Positions 5,904 through 14,340 of a stretch of DNA of 32,495 bases are shown piece by piece. Below the pieces are notes generated by a model, which made no database searches, had not been told where the DNA came from, and was given only the letters and a program-made list of their open reading frames with translations. The DNA comes from Candidatus Doudnabacteria bacterium RIFCSPHIGHO2_02_FULL_46_11. Lineage in GTDB: Bacteria; Patescibacteriota; Doudnabacteria; UBA920; 2-02-FULL-46-11. The stretch's first letter is position 1; each line of letters opens with the position of its first letter. The position numbers and the translations under genes were made by a program. The stretch is from assembly GCA_001779955.1 (NCBI GenBank), contig MFES01000010.1, positions 2,242 to 34,736 on the forward strand, read 5' to 3'.

Positions 5904-5916
5904 AGTTTGAAGTTTT
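5900..5916. repeat. Right inverted repeat around the four-helix-bundle gene
   Basis: TTGAAGTTTGAAGTTTT, overlapping the stop codon. Further TTGAAGTTT units follow up to the TrmB-like start. Confidence 0.8.
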
Positions 5917-5954
5917 ATTGAGTGTTGAAGTTTGACCATTGAAGTTTATAAACC

Positions 5955-6788
5955 ATGTACGAAAACACCCTCACCCAAATAGGCCTGGACGGCCAGCAAG
6001 CCCTAATTTATGAGGTTTTACTCAAAAACGGCCCTTTGCCAGCCTCTAAAATAAGCCAAAAAAGCCCTTTTAAACGGCCTTTAACCTATAAAATCCTGGA
6101 AGAGTTGCAGGATGTGGGCTTGGTTGAAAAAAGGGAAGATCCGGGCAAAGTGGCTGTTTTCCATCCCCTGCACCCCCAAAAGCTCGGGGAGTTATTAGAT
6201 GAGAAAATAAAAAAGGCCGAACAGGCCAAATACGCGCTAGGGAGCGTAATAGGCCAGCTGACCTCGGATTTTAACTTGATTTCCGGCAAACCCGGCGTTC
6301 AATTTTTTGAAGGCCCGGCCGGCGTTGAAAAAGTTATTTTTGATAATCTAACCTCAAAAACCGAAATATTGTCATATTTAGACATGGGCGCCCTTGATAA
6401 ATACATTCCGGAAATCAACCAGCGCTATATTGCCGCCAGAAAAAGACTGGGAATAAAAAAAAGAAACCTGGTAAACGATACCCCGGAAAACAGGGAACGC
6501 TTAGCAGGCTACCATCGCGACATTACCGAAGTCAGACTAATGAAATTTGCCGATTCTTCAATTCACTTTGCCAGCATGATTCAAATTTACGACGACAAAA
6601 TTAGCTACTTTACCCTAGACCCCGAGCGGATGATTGGCGTAATCATTCAGGATAAAAACATTGTAGACATGCACCGCCAGCTTTATCTTTACACCTGGCA
6701 GTTTGCCAAGCCTTTGCCCGGCCAAGACACTCCCACTACGCCGCCAACCGCGATTGCGGCCGGGCCACGGACGGAATCTCAAGCTTAA
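5955..6788 (+). CDS. TrmB-family transcriptional regulator
   Basis: A 277-residue protein. Residues 1-80 form a winged helix-turn-helix: LTQIGLDGQQALIYEVLL, then PASKISQKS and a recognition-helix segment RPLTYKILEELQDVGLVEK. A short coiled helix (about 82-105) links it to a C-terminal effector-like domain with a phospholipase-D-like layout seen in TrmB relatives (FFEGPAGVEKVIFDNL, then IHFASMIQIYDDKISYFTL). TrmB proteins in archaea bind sugars and control transport genes; relatives abound in CPR genomes and their ligands are unknown. It has no strong SD and is probably cotranscribed with the gene before it. Its 3' end overlaps the converging large gene by 53 nt. Confidence 0.8.
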   Translation: MYENTLTQIGLDGQQALIYEVLLKNGPLPASKISQKSPFKRPLTYKILEELQDVGLVEKREDPGKVAVFHPLHPQKLGELLDEKIKKAEQAKYALGSVIGQLTSDFNLISGKPGVQFFEGPAGVEKVIFDNLTSKTEILSYLDMGALDKYIPEINQRYIAARKRLGIKKRNLVNDTPENRERLAGYHRDITEVRLMKFADSSIHFASMIQIYDDKISYFTLDPERMIGVIIQDKNIVDMHRQLYLYTWQFAKPLPGQDTPTTPPTAIAAGPRTESQA

Positions 6789-9246
6789 CCTCGGGTTCGC
6801 CTAGTTCTTCCACACGGCCTATTTCTTGAAAACCCAAAGCTTTGTATTTTTTAAGCATGGTATTATTCGGATTAGTTTCGCAACGAATCGGCAAGCCCTG
6901 TGCTTTTTCGGCCTCAATAGCCGGCGTTAAAAATGCTTCGCCTATTTTTCCGCTTTGGTAGGGTATATCAACGTTAAAAGCGCCAAAATGGATATATGGT
7001 TGCGCCTGCTCGTCTTCCATCTCCGTAAAACGCAAAAAAGCAATAATTTTGCCGTTCTCACGAAGTATTCTGAATCGGGCTTTGGGGTTTTGCAAACTAT
7101 CTAAAAATTTCTGGCGCAATAACTGCCAGTATTCAGGCGTGGTTTTAGAGGTCCAGTTGTGGGCATAAATTTTTTCCATATCCGTAGCATCTTCAGCACT
7201 TATTTCGGGAGCAATTATTTCTGCAGAGCTTAAACCCTCAACTGTTTCTAGGCCCCCGCCCTCTTCGACAATTGAACGTATAGTTGAAGCCAACAAACTA
7301 GCATTAGCTTCTTCTTGTTCAACTCGGGATAGTAACCTAGTGAAATCTTGTTTGCTAGTTGCAGTTTGCCGGGCTTGTCTTAAAATTTGATTGGCTCGCA
7401 AAATAATATTTCGCTGCGCTCGCTCGATTAAATCAATATCAACTTCGCCTTTGTAACGGGAGGCCAAGAATCCACGAATACTCTCACCAGTTTTAGCTAT
7501 TTCAAGGTATTTATCGAGCAACTTATTAACATCTTCCTCATCCAGCTTTTCGACTAAATCCAGGATCGCCTCACCATACTGCAAATCTTCGACACATGCT
7601 AAAAAAGATTGAGCTATCTTATAACGCAAATCGGGATTACCGTGAGTTATTGAAGATAGTCTAGAAATCTGCTCTGGTTCAGCAATATTAAGAAATCTCA
7701 AAAATTGAACTTGTGCATAAAGAGGCATTTCTGAAATATCTAAATTGAAATCATCCTCTATCTTCTTTCGGAAAGGTAATCTCACTAAATTTCTAAATAA
7801 ATATTGTTGTTCGACTGGAAGCTCTACCCCACTAGGATAAAGTAATTTTTGGTAATCTTTCATATCAAGTGCGCCGGCAGTAGGTGCTTTTCCTTCCTTT
7901 CTATCAATATATTGCTGATTGCGGGTTATTAAATCTGCTAAGACCATAGGGTGTAATATTGAAACATCTATTCGGGAAAGATCAAAATAGAAATCTCGCG
8001 CGTGGGCCTTTAAATGATCAGAAAAATCCCACACATCTTGAAGGCGATTCAATCCGCGACTGGGATGATTGCCACCTGAAGTATAAAATACTGGCATATT
8101 TAGATCGTAATAAATATATTCATCTGCAGGATTATTAGCCTTAATATAAACTAATTCACGCGCCCGAGCCGTTTCTTCACAGTTCTCAGGATATTTATAA
8201 ATTTTAACTAACTGCCCGTCTTTATAATACCCAAGGTAACCAGGCGCAATAGGTAAGACTGGATTAATTACGGGGAAACCTTCATTAATCCCCAACCCAA
8301 GGCGCAATCTATGGGACAAGGAAAGATGAGAAAAAGTATAAATAGTGGTATCTGAACTTCCGCCCGGTACTCCGGAAATCGCGCCGATTTTATGATCGTT
8401 CCACAAACCTTCTCTCAAATCTAAAAAATTCTTGAGATGGCGATCCAAAAAATAATTAGCTGAATTTTCTTGCTCCACCCATACCCAATCTTCAAACTGA
8501 TCAAGTGAGGAGTCACGATAACCCAATCTCATTGCGCGATCTTGCTGTTTGTCAGGCGAGGCATTATCAATGGTTTCCTGGTATGACTCCATAAAATCTA
8601 TTATTTTATGAAAGAGAATCTGCTCATTAATATCCCTGGATTGATTTAAATGGGCCAACATCTTTAATGAACGCGCATTAAATACAGATTCATCTAACTT
8701 TTCGGCTACTATTTCTGATACTAGCAATACATTTCTTAATTGATTAATTTCTGCTAACAGTATAAGTCCTTCAATCGTAACTTGGCCAAATTCTGTCATC
8801 GTTTCACTAACTTTTTCTTCTAATTTTTCTATTTGTTGGTTCCGCTCCTGGTCATTTTCCATACCCCTTAAATAAACTAACAATGTTCTCATTGCACCAA
8901 CCGAACCCTCAGTTCCTTCTATAGCGAGACTTATTAAATTATTTATATCTTCTAAAGGTTGGTCTAATAATTGCTCCGGCTGCTGATCCACCGAAAATTG
9001 AGCAAGTGCTGTCAGACGCTGAGCCTCTAGTGGAGATATTTGAGCTTCGCCATAACCCATATTCGCTAACCTATGTTCCGCTTCACTAACAAATAAATTG
9101 AAAAGATACTTGCGTTTTTGCGCACGAGATAGCTCATATTCATCTTCCCCCTCCTCGTCAAAAACTGCGAGAAGAGGGTCTCGGTCTGGCACTTCTGGAC
9201 TGTGCTGGTTTAGATCAAGTTCTTGTGGTTTTTCGCGTTCGCTCAT
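6736..9246 (-). CDS. Large hypothetical protein with C-terminal GNAT-like acetyltransferase domain
   Basis: An 836-residue protein. I start it at ATG 9244-9246 (MSEREKPQELDL); the longer frame would translate the AGGTCAGACCT palindrome. The N-terminus is acidic, and residues 50-250 are mostly charged helices. The middle (about 300-450) contains Y-F-L-D-R, several Gly/Tyr-rich segments and H-P-S-R-G-L-N-R, which I cannot place. The last 140 residues look like a GNAT fold: strands around FRILRENGKIIAFLRF, a substrate-side segment, and the typical N-N-T-M-L-K-K-Y-K-A-L-G-F near the end. A GNAT domain acetylates amines using acetyl-CoA; the substrate is unknown. No signal peptide or membrane helix is seen. 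The promoter is leaderless and uses the palindrome as its -35 box. The end overlaps the TrmB-like gene by 53 nt. Confidence 0.7.
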   Translation of the reverse strand: MSEREKPQELDLNQHSPEVPDRDPLLAVFDEEGEDEYELSRAQKRKYLFNLFVSEAEHRLANMGYGEAQISPLEAQRLTALAQFSVDQQPEQLLDQPLEDINNLISLAIEGTEGSVGAMRTLLVYLRGMENDQERNQQIEKLEEKVSETMTEFGQVTIEGLILLAEINQLRNVLLVSEIVAEKLDESVFNARSLKMLAHLNQSRDINEQILFHKIIDFMESYQETIDNASPDKQQDRAMRLGYRDSSLDQFEDWVWVEQENSANYFLDRHLKNFLDLREGLWNDHKIGAISGVPGGSSDTTIYTFSHLSLSHRLRLGLGINEGFPVINPVLPIAPGYLGYYKDGQLVKIYKYPENCEETARARELVYIKANNPADEYIYYDLNMPVFYTSGGNHPSRGLNRLQDVWDFSDHLKAHARDFYFDLSRIDVSILHPMVLADLITRNQQYIDRKEGKAPTAGALDMKDYQKLLYPSGVELPVEQQYLFRNLVRLPFRKKIEDDFNLDISEMPLYAQVQFLRFLNIAEPEQISRLSSITHGNPDLRYKIAQSFLACVEDLQYGEAILDLVEKLDEEDVNKLLDKYLEIAKTGESIRGFLASRYKGEVDIDLIERAQRNIILRANQILRQARQTATSKQDFTRLLSRVEQEEANASLLASTIRSIVEEGGGLETVEGLSSAEIIAPEISAEDATDMEKIYAHNWTSKTTPEYWQLLRQKFLDSLQNPKARFRILRENGKIIAFLRFTEMEDEQAQPYIHFGAFNVDIPYQSGKIGEAFLTPAIEAEKAQGLPIRCETNPNNTMLKKYKALGFQEIGRVEELGEPEVKLEIPSVARPQSRLAA

Positions 9247-9252
9247 AAAAAT

Positions 9253-9281
9253 AGTATACCAAAACTGACAAAACAGGTCAG
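9253..9281 (-). promoter_or_regulatory. Promoter for the 836-residue gene, -35 inside the palindrome
   Basis: On the minus strand CTGACC (in the arm of the palindrome), 17-nt spacer, TATACT (9253-9258), then six bases and ATG at 9246. The -35 box matches TTGACA at four of six positions. Confidence 0.5.
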
Positions 9282-9306
9282 ACCCGCTAAATAAAGGTCT
9301 GACCTG
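9274..9306 (-). repeat. AGGTCAGACCT palindromic repeat, copy 5; possible pilB terminator
   Basis: Eleven-base arms (CAGGTCAGACC and GGTCTGACCTG). On the minus strand it begins 24 nt after the pilB-like stop and is followed by TTTTG, so it may terminate that transcript while supplying the next promoter's -35 box. Confidence 0.85.
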
Positions 9307-9330
9307 AAATTTGGAACCGCACAACCCCCG

Positions 9331-11034
9331 CTAATCTGTTACTCTAAACACTTCATATACATCCGTAAGACCTTGCAAGGCTTTTAAGAGGCCGTCTTGA
9401 ACCATGGTTAGCATACCTTCTTGTACGGCTTGCTGTCGCAAAGCGGAGAGCGGCGCCTGGCGCAAAATCAATTTTTCCATATCGGGTGTAATTGTAAAGG
9501 CCTCAAAAATTCCGACCCGGCCCTTGTAGCCTAAACCGCCGCAGACTTCGCAACCTGGGCTTACAAAAAATTTCAATTCTTTGGGCACCTCGATTTCGGC
9601 CGATTGAGGAATGCTTTTGATTATTTTCTCCGCGCGATCGCGGGTTGCCTCATCTAATGCTTCTTCATGCTTGCAACTCCGGCATAGCCGGCGCACAAGC
9701 CTTTGAGCAATTCCTAAATTAAGCGATCCGGTAATCAAATAAGGCTTGACTTCCAAATCAAGCAGCCTTGGAATAATCGATAAAGCGTCATTGGTATGCA
9801 AAGTTGAAAGCATTAGGTGGCCGGTAAGCGCGGCCTGAACCGCGGTCTCGGCGGTTTCTTCATCCCTGATTTCCCCCACCATAACTATATCCGGATCCTG
9901 CCGCAAAATTGCCTTAAGCGACGTGGCAAAATTCATGCCTTTATTTTTATCGATCGGCGTCTGGGAAATTCCGCTAATTTTGTACTCAACCGGGTCTTCT
10001 ACGGTAATAATCTTTAAGCCGGGTTTATTTAAAATTTTAAGCAGGGCATAGAGCGTGGTTGTTTTGCCAGACCCGGTCGGGCCGGTAGTTAAAATCATAC
10101 CGGTTGTCTTTTGCAGGCTCGCATTTAAAATTTTACGGATATTGCCCAAAAGGCCCAGTTCGTCCAAGGTAATAAATTTACTCTGTTTTAATATGCGCAG
10201 AACCAAAGCCTCGGCATAAACTGACGGCAGCACGGCAACCCGCAAATCGACCGAGTTATCATCTAATTTTATGCCAAAGCTTCCGTCCTGTGGCAAACTG
10301 CTTACATTCAATTTTAATTTGGCCAAAATTTTAATACGGGTTATAAGTTTTCGATAAAGGTCAGAAGGCACGGTGTTGAAATCCTGTAGAACGCCGTCAA
10401 CTCGCAAGCGGATCCGTGTTTCGGTCGTCCCCGGCTCAAAGTGTATGTCAGAGGCGTTTATCAGAAGAGCCGCGCTTAAAATTTGCGAGATAACTTCGCT
10501 GATTTCGGTTTTTTCCAAATTAACCGTCTTTCCGGCCAAACTTTTAAACTTATCGCTCTTTTCGGCCAAATCTTTTTGCTTGAGTTCTATTTTATTTTCA
10601 GCAAAAATTTGCGGCCGTTTCACTTCATCAAAATGTGCTAAAGCTTCGCTAAACGAACTTGAACTTATTAGATAAAGCCTCACGCTATATTTGCGCCTTT
10701 CCAATTTGCGCCTAATTTCCTCGGTGGATTTGCTGGTCGGGTCAAGCACTCCCAATTTCACCTCGCCGGCATCATGGCTAAAAGGAATGGCGTGATAATC
10801 TTCCGCCTCTTCGGCCGTAATTAAGCCCAGGGCCTCTTTATCAAGCGGGAAGCCCTTTAAATTAAGGTAACCATAACCTAAAGTTGCGGCCCGGCGGGCA
10901 ACCTCAAGTTCCTCGAAATCGCGGTTAACATCCGTCAAAGTCTTTTGAACTTTGTACTCTGCGCCCTGCCAGTCGGCGCTTTGGCTGGGCGTGGCCGTTA
11001 AATCACTTATTGAAGGATTATCTTTGGACATCAC
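9331..11034 (-). CDS. pilB: Type IV pilus assembly / type II secretion ATPase (PilB/GspE family)
   Basis: A 567-residue hexameric ATPase that powers pilus extension from the cytoplasmic face of the membrane. Residues 40-140 are the N-terminal GspE domain (LGLITAEEAEDYHAIPF). The ATPase core has Walker A GPTGSGKT at 318-325, the Asp-box/Walker B region DPDIVMVGEIRDEE near 381-393, and the His box TGHLMLSTLHTND near 404-416. Four cysteines (451, 454, 495, 498) form the tetracysteine zinc site of extension ATPases, which argues against a PilT retraction ATPase. Length fits PilB. The first codons are ATG ATG; either may start it. No other pilus genes are in the window. It is transcribed from a promoter at 11133-11161, and its leader contains an AATAACCAAGAAACAAG inverted repeat. 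Confidence 0.9.
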   Translation of the reverse strand: MMSKDNPSISDLTATPSQSADWQGAEYKVQKTLTDVNRDFEELEVARRAATLGYGYLNLKGFPLDKEALGLITAEEAEDYHAIPFSHDAGEVKLGVLDPTSKSTEEIRRKLERRKYSVRLYLISSSSFSEALAHFDEVKRPQIFAENKIELKQKDLAEKSDKFKSLAGKTVNLEKTEISEVISQILSAALLINASDIHFEPGTTETRIRLRVDGVLQDFNTVPSDLYRKLITRIKILAKLKLNVSSLPQDGSFGIKLDDNSVDLRVAVLPSVYAEALVLRILKQSKFITLDELGLLGNIRKILNASLQKTTGMILTTGPTGSGKTTTLYALLKILNKPGLKIITVEDPVEYKISGISQTPIDKNKGMNFATSLKAILRQDPDIVMVGEIRDEETAETAVQAALTGHLMLSTLHTNDALSIIPRLLDLEVKPYLITGSLNLGIAQRLVRRLCRSCKHEEALDEATRDRAEKIIKSIPQSAEIEVPKELKFFVSPGCEVCGGLGYKGRVGIFEAFTITPDMEKLILRQAPLSALRQQAVQEGMLTMVQDGLLKALQGLTDVYEVFRVTD

Positions 11035-11037
11035 TTA

Positions 11038-11128
11038 AATAACCAAGAAACAAGATGCAATAACCAACCTTAGAAAATTTAAACATTGAAATTTATTTGG
11101 TGTTTGTTTCTTGGTGATTGGTTATTGC
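11038..11128. repeat. AATAACCAAGAAACAAG inverted repeat, copy 1
   Basis: CCAAGAAACAA (11043-11053) pairs with TTGTTTCTTGG (11104-11114), and GCAATAACCAA (11057-11067) is complementary to TTGGTTATTGC (11118-11128). It lies in the pilB leader. Related copies are at 14338 and 23463. Confidence 0.7.
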
Positions 11129-11132
11129 CTAC

Positions 11133-11161
11133 ATTATACCGATTGGCCGGGCTTTAGCCAA
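11133..11161 (-). promoter_or_regulatory. Promoter for pilB
   Basis: On the minus strand TTGGCT (11156-11161), 17-nt spacer, TATAAT (11133-11138). It overlaps the last codons of the upstream gene. Confidence 0.65.
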
Positions 11162-12288
11162 TTGATAATTAGATTTTTGGTTTGAAGATACCCTTTTTCC
11201 AAATCAATGTTCGGCAAGCTGAATGTAACGAAGCCGCCGCCCAATTTTTCACCGCGCAGTTCCGTAATTAAACCTTCGAGATTAAGCTGGGGCTTAATAT
11301 AGAGCATGCCCTGCAAAAATAAAGGTTCAGTTTCGGCAATAAAAAGTATAATTCTCGCATCCGACAATGAACCAATCAGTTCTTCAAGCACCTGCCGAAC
11401 ATCATTCTCGGATGCGCCGGCGTCAGCAAAATCCTTAAAGCTAATAAAGGACGAAACCATGCCCAACTCGGGCTGAAGGTCGAGCTTGGCCAGGGCGCGC
11501 CCCCAAAGTTTGAGCAGGCCCATGGTTTTGGTCTTATAAAGATGCTTGACTATTTGCTGCAGGCTGGCGCCAAACTCTAAAAGCTTAGAGGCGGTGAAAA
11601 AAGAACGCGGCGTGGTTTTAATGCTTTGGAAGCTGTCGGTTTTGGCGATAATGCCGGTTAGAATTAAGGTGGCTATTTCCGGCGTTGGTACATCCGCCGA
11701 TAAATTTTCGATAATTTCAAAAATAATTTCGCAATTTGAAGCCGCGGTCAAATCAATTAAATTAACGTTGCCATAGCCGGCATTGGCACTGCTGATATCA
11801 ATATTCAATTTAGGCGTCTCAAAAAACACAGCCGTATTTTTTTCGTAAAGCTCGCCCAACAGCTCTAGGTTCGCCACACCTACCGAAACTAAAAGGTCAA
11901 ATTTTGTTCCTTGAATAAATGTTTCTACGTCGGCGTGCTTGAAGGCCGCGCCCTTTTTTGGGCCAATATAAACAAAAACATCATCACCGGATTGTTCGTA
12001 CCAAAACTCATCCACCTTGTCTTTGCCGCCAACTATTTTAACGGCCAGCTTACCTTCAGACGACGCCAAATTTGTTTTGACGTGTTGCGCTTGAGACAAA
12101 AACGAAAATTTAGCGCCGGGCGCGTGCGTACTCACCACCGATACATTTTTATTTATTTTTTTTAGGCTTTCGGAAAGAGCAAGGCTCGCCGAGAGGCAAT
12201 CGCCGGATAAATTATTCTTAAAAACCACCAGGATGTTGCCGGCGTCGCGCAGGAGTTTTTGGCTTTGCTCAACTAAATCAGGAGACAT
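11134..12288 (-). CDS. Degenerate DHH-family phosphoesterase-like protein (NrnA-like fold)
   Basis: A 384-residue protein with the layout of bifunctional oligoribonuclease/PAP phosphatases of the DHH superfamily. An N-terminal segment NILVVFKNNLSGDCLSASLALSESLK corresponds to the usual D-x-D-A-x-x-S-x-x-A motif, and a central NVNLIDLTAASNCEIIFEII to the N-x-x-D...A-S-x-x-E region. LILTGIIAKTDSFQS and a following helix match the linker before DHHA1. Key metal ligands appear lost: no D-H-H triad before the N-x-x-D segment (the matching place reads DISSANAGYG) and the first Asp pair is altered. It may therefore have lost nuclease activity and act structurally or bind nucleotides. It lies just upstream of pilB. 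Family assignment is moderate; inactivity is inferred. Confidence 0.65.
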   Translation of the reverse strand: MSPDLVEQSQKLLRDAGNILVVFKNNLSGDCLSASLALSESLKKINKNVSVVSTHAPGAKFSFLSQAQHVKTNLASSEGKLAVKIVGGKDKVDEFWYEQSGDDVFVYIGPKKGAAFKHADVETFIQGTKFDLLVSVGVANLELLGELYEKNTAVFFETPKLNIDISSANAGYGNVNLIDLTAASNCEIIFEIIENLSADVPTPEIATLILTGIIAKTDSFQSIKTTPRSFFTASKLLEFGASLQQIVKHLYKTKTMGLLKLWGRALAKLDLQPELGMVSSFISFKDFADAGASENDVRQVLEELIGSLSDARIILFIAETEPLFLQGMLYIKPQLNLEGLITELRGEKLGGGFVTFSLPNIDLEKGYLQTKNLIINWLKPGQSV

Positions 12289-12436
12289 CCCAAAAAAATT
12301 TAAAAAAATTAATAAATAAATTTAACCTTTTAAGCGCCTTGTTTGTCTGATTACGATCTCCCGTAAACTTCGAACAATATAAATTTATATTTATTGTTTT
12401 AACTGTTTAAATTACTGAAAAGAACCAATGGTGTCA

Positions 12437-12598
12437 ATCCCGTACGAAGTCTAAATAATGAATACGCCTATCCTTAGGCACTTTAAGAAGCAAATAAAAG
12501 ACCAATAAACATGCTACCTTATAGCCTTATACGTCCCGGACGAAGTAAGAAACCTTTGGTTTCTGCCCGTTTCGGAGAAACCGGACTTCGTACGGGAT
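12437..12598. repeat. Miniature element bounded by 15-bp inverted repeats
   Basis: ATCCCGTACGAAGTC (12437-12451) and its exact reverse complement (12584-12598) enclose about 130 nt. Inside are a partial third arm TCCCGGACGAAGT (12534-12546), which can also pair with the right end, and a hairpin AGAAACC/GGTTTCT (12548-12564). It is too short to encode a transposase. A single end of the same type occurs at 4438. Confidence 0.7.
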
Positions 12599-12608
12599 CA
12601 ATATGTTC

Positions 12609-12617
12609 TGCTACAAT
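12609..12617 (+). promoter_or_regulatory. Extended -10 promoter for tsaE, leaderless geometry
   Basis: TGCTACAAT (extended -10), six bases, then ATG at 12624. No good -35 box is seen. Confidence 0.5.
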
Positions 12618-12623
12618 AAAACA

Positions 12624-13121
12624 ATGGAAAAGGTGGTAAAAGTCAAATCAACGAAAGAAATGGCCAAGCTTGGCCGACAAATAGGCAAGCGGCTTTCGGG
12701 CGGTGAAGTACTGCTTTTGGCCGGCAGTTTGGGGGCCGGCAAGACCACTTTGGCTAAAGGCATTTTGGAGGGCGCGGGCGTAAAAAAAGGGTTCAGCCCC
12801 ACTTTTATCCTCGACGCCACTTTCCCGATAAAAGGCAAAAAAAACTTAAAAGAAATCCACCACCTTGATTTGTATAGATTAAAAGACAAGGCCGAACTAT
12901 TGACTTTGGGCGTTTATGATACTGTCGGAAACCAAGATGCGGTGGTTATAATCGAGTGGGCTGACCGCTTCCCCGAATATTTCGCCAGTCTCTTGAAAAA
13001 TGGTAGAATTAATGCGAGAATTGATAAATTAAAGGGGAACGAACGTTCACTTTATTTTTCCGCCCGAGGCAAACAACATGAAAATTTACTTAAAAATATT
13101 TTTATTGATTTTAATCGGTAG
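12624..13121 (+). CDS. tsaE: tRNA threonylcarbamoyladenosine biosynthesis ATPase TsaE
   Basis: A 165-residue cytoplasmic ATPase that works with TsaB and TsaD to make t6A at position 37 of ANN-decoding tRNAs. Walker A GSLGAGKT is at 34-41, F-S-P-T-F at the switch position near 58-62, and the family signature H-H-L-D-L-Y-R-L near 80-87, followed by V-I-I-E-W-A-D-R-F-P near 111-120. Length is as usual for TsaE. I start at ATG 12624; the seven-residue upstream extension would overlap the promoter. The gene overlaps the VanW-domain gene by 44 nt, so the two are cotranscribed. TsaB and TsaD are not in the window. Confidence 0.92.
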   Translation: MEKVVKVKSTKEMAKLGRQIGKRLSGGEVLLLAGSLGAGKTTLAKGILEGAGVKKGFSPTFILDATFPIKGKKNLKEIHHLDLYRLKDKAELLTLGVYDTVGNQDAVVIIEWADRFPEYFASLLKNGRINARIDKLKGNERSLYFSARGKQHENLLKNIFIDFNR

Positions 13122-14340
13122 TTTGTTTTTGCAGCCAGGCCCGGCAAACGGCCAAAGCGCGGCCACCTCTTTGGAATTGATTTTACCCGAAAACCACACT
13201 CCGAAAATTGAGAGCCAAACTTGGCCGCTCTCCGCTGAAACGCTAAAATCAGCCCAAGCCTTAAATGGCCTTAATTTAAATCCTAAGTTTATCTACAATT
13301 TCGGAACCTCGTTAAACGAATACCTGGCCAATAGAACAACTAAAGAAATGCCGTTTACCTCCGGGCAAAAAACCGCCTACCTGAATTTCGCCGAACATAT
13401 TTACAATCAAACCTTAAGCCAACTTGAAACGCGCGAGCCGCAAGACGCCCTTTGGGAAGAAAAAGACGGCCGTGTAGTTAACTTTGACCCGGGCACGCCG
13501 GGTATTGCCTACGACAATTTAAAGCTAATCAAAAATATTCTCAAGGCCGTGGCCCTGGACGAAAAACAAGCAACCTTACAACCGGTGCTCCTCCCGGCCA
13601 GCAAAACCTTGGCCGAAGTCAACCCCTACGGCATCAAAGAATTATTTACTACAGGCACATCAAATTTTAGAGGTTCGTCTCGCAACCGAATCCAAAATAT
13701 CACCGTTGGCGCCTCGCGCTACCACGGAATTATCATTCAACCGGACACAATTTTCTCTTTTAATGATCTTTTGGGGGAAGTGGATGGCGAACACGGCTTC
13801 GCTCCGGAAATGGTCATTAAATACAACGGTGTTTTTCCTGAATTTGGCGGCGGCATTTGCCAGGTTTCAACTACCATGTTTCGGGCCGCGCTTAATGCCG
13901 GCTTTCCGTTTCTTGAGAGGCGCAACCATTCCTTTGCTGTTTCCTATTACGCCCCGCAAGGCACGGACGCCACCACCTATACCGGGGTTATTGACTTAAA
14001 ATATAAAAACGACTCCGGCGCGCCGATTATGATTTGGTCAAATATCTCGGGAACCATTCTCACCTTTGATTTTTACGGGCAAAAAGACGGACGAACCGTT
14101 GAGCTGGCCAGTCCCGTGCAATATGATCATCGCCCGACCGGCGCTTTTAAAACTTCCTTAAAGCGAATTGTAACCACGGCTTCCGGTCAAAGCAAGGAGG
14201 ATAACTTCATCAGCAACTACCGGCCGCGCGCGGAGTTTGTCCAGACTACTACCGCCGAGGAACCAGTTCCAACGCCGACAACCCCCGCCGAACAACCAAG
14301 CTCCCCGCCTAATGAGACGCCGACTGAACAACAAAGCTAA
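13078..14340 (+). CDS. Secreted VanW-domain protein
   Basis: A 420-residue protein with a signal peptide (Lys at 2 and 6, hydrophobic 7-19, likely cleavage after A-N-G at 25). The VanW domain spans about 192-325, with T-S-N-F-R-G-S-S-R-N-R-I-Q-N-I, F-S-F-N-D-L-L-G-E, F-G-G-G-I-C-Q-V-S-T-T and N-H-S-F-A-V-S-Y-Y as conserved blocks. VanW is named from a vancomycin-resistance cluster, but its function is unknown; the domain often accompanies peptidoglycan-binding or transpeptidase domains, so a role at the cell wall is likely. The N-terminal half (30-190) is a helical region resembling peptidoglycan-binding domains of VanW proteins. The tail (about 390-420) is Pro/Thr/Glu-rich and disordered. 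It starts within the tsaE end. Confidence 0.85.
   Translation: MKIYLKIFLLILIGSLFLQPGPANGQSAATSLELILPENHTPKIESQTWPLSAETLKSAQALNGLNLNPKFIYNFGTSLNEYLANRTTKEMPFTSGQKTAYLNFAEHIYNQTLSQLETREPQDALWEEKDGRVVNFDPGTPGIAYDNLKLIKNILKAVALDEKQATLQPVLLPASKTLAEVNPYGIKELFTTGTSNFRGSSRNRIQNITVGASRYHGIIIQPDTIFSFNDLLGEVDGEHGFAPEMVIKYNGVFPEFGGGICQVSTTMFRAALNAGFPFLERRNHSFAVSYYAPQGTDATTYTGVIDLKYKNDSGAPIMIWSNISGTILTFDFYGQKDGRTVELASPVQYDHRPTGAFKTSLKRIVTTASGQSKEDNFISNYRPRAEFVQTTTAEEPVPTPTTPAEQPSSPPNETPTEQQS

Larger units (their letters stand above)
12289..12623. other. Intergenic region with an inverted-repeat element
   Basis: The region between divergent genes holds an AT-rich stretch (12289-12430), the inverted-repeat element at 12437-12598 and the tsaE promoter. 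No gene is seen. Confidence 0.6.

Noticed and set aside
13078..13121. Frameshift between tsaE and the VanW-domain gene
   Set aside because: The 44-nt overlap looks odd, but both proteins have complete family features, and a signal peptide starts at the second gene's ATG. It is a normal overlap.
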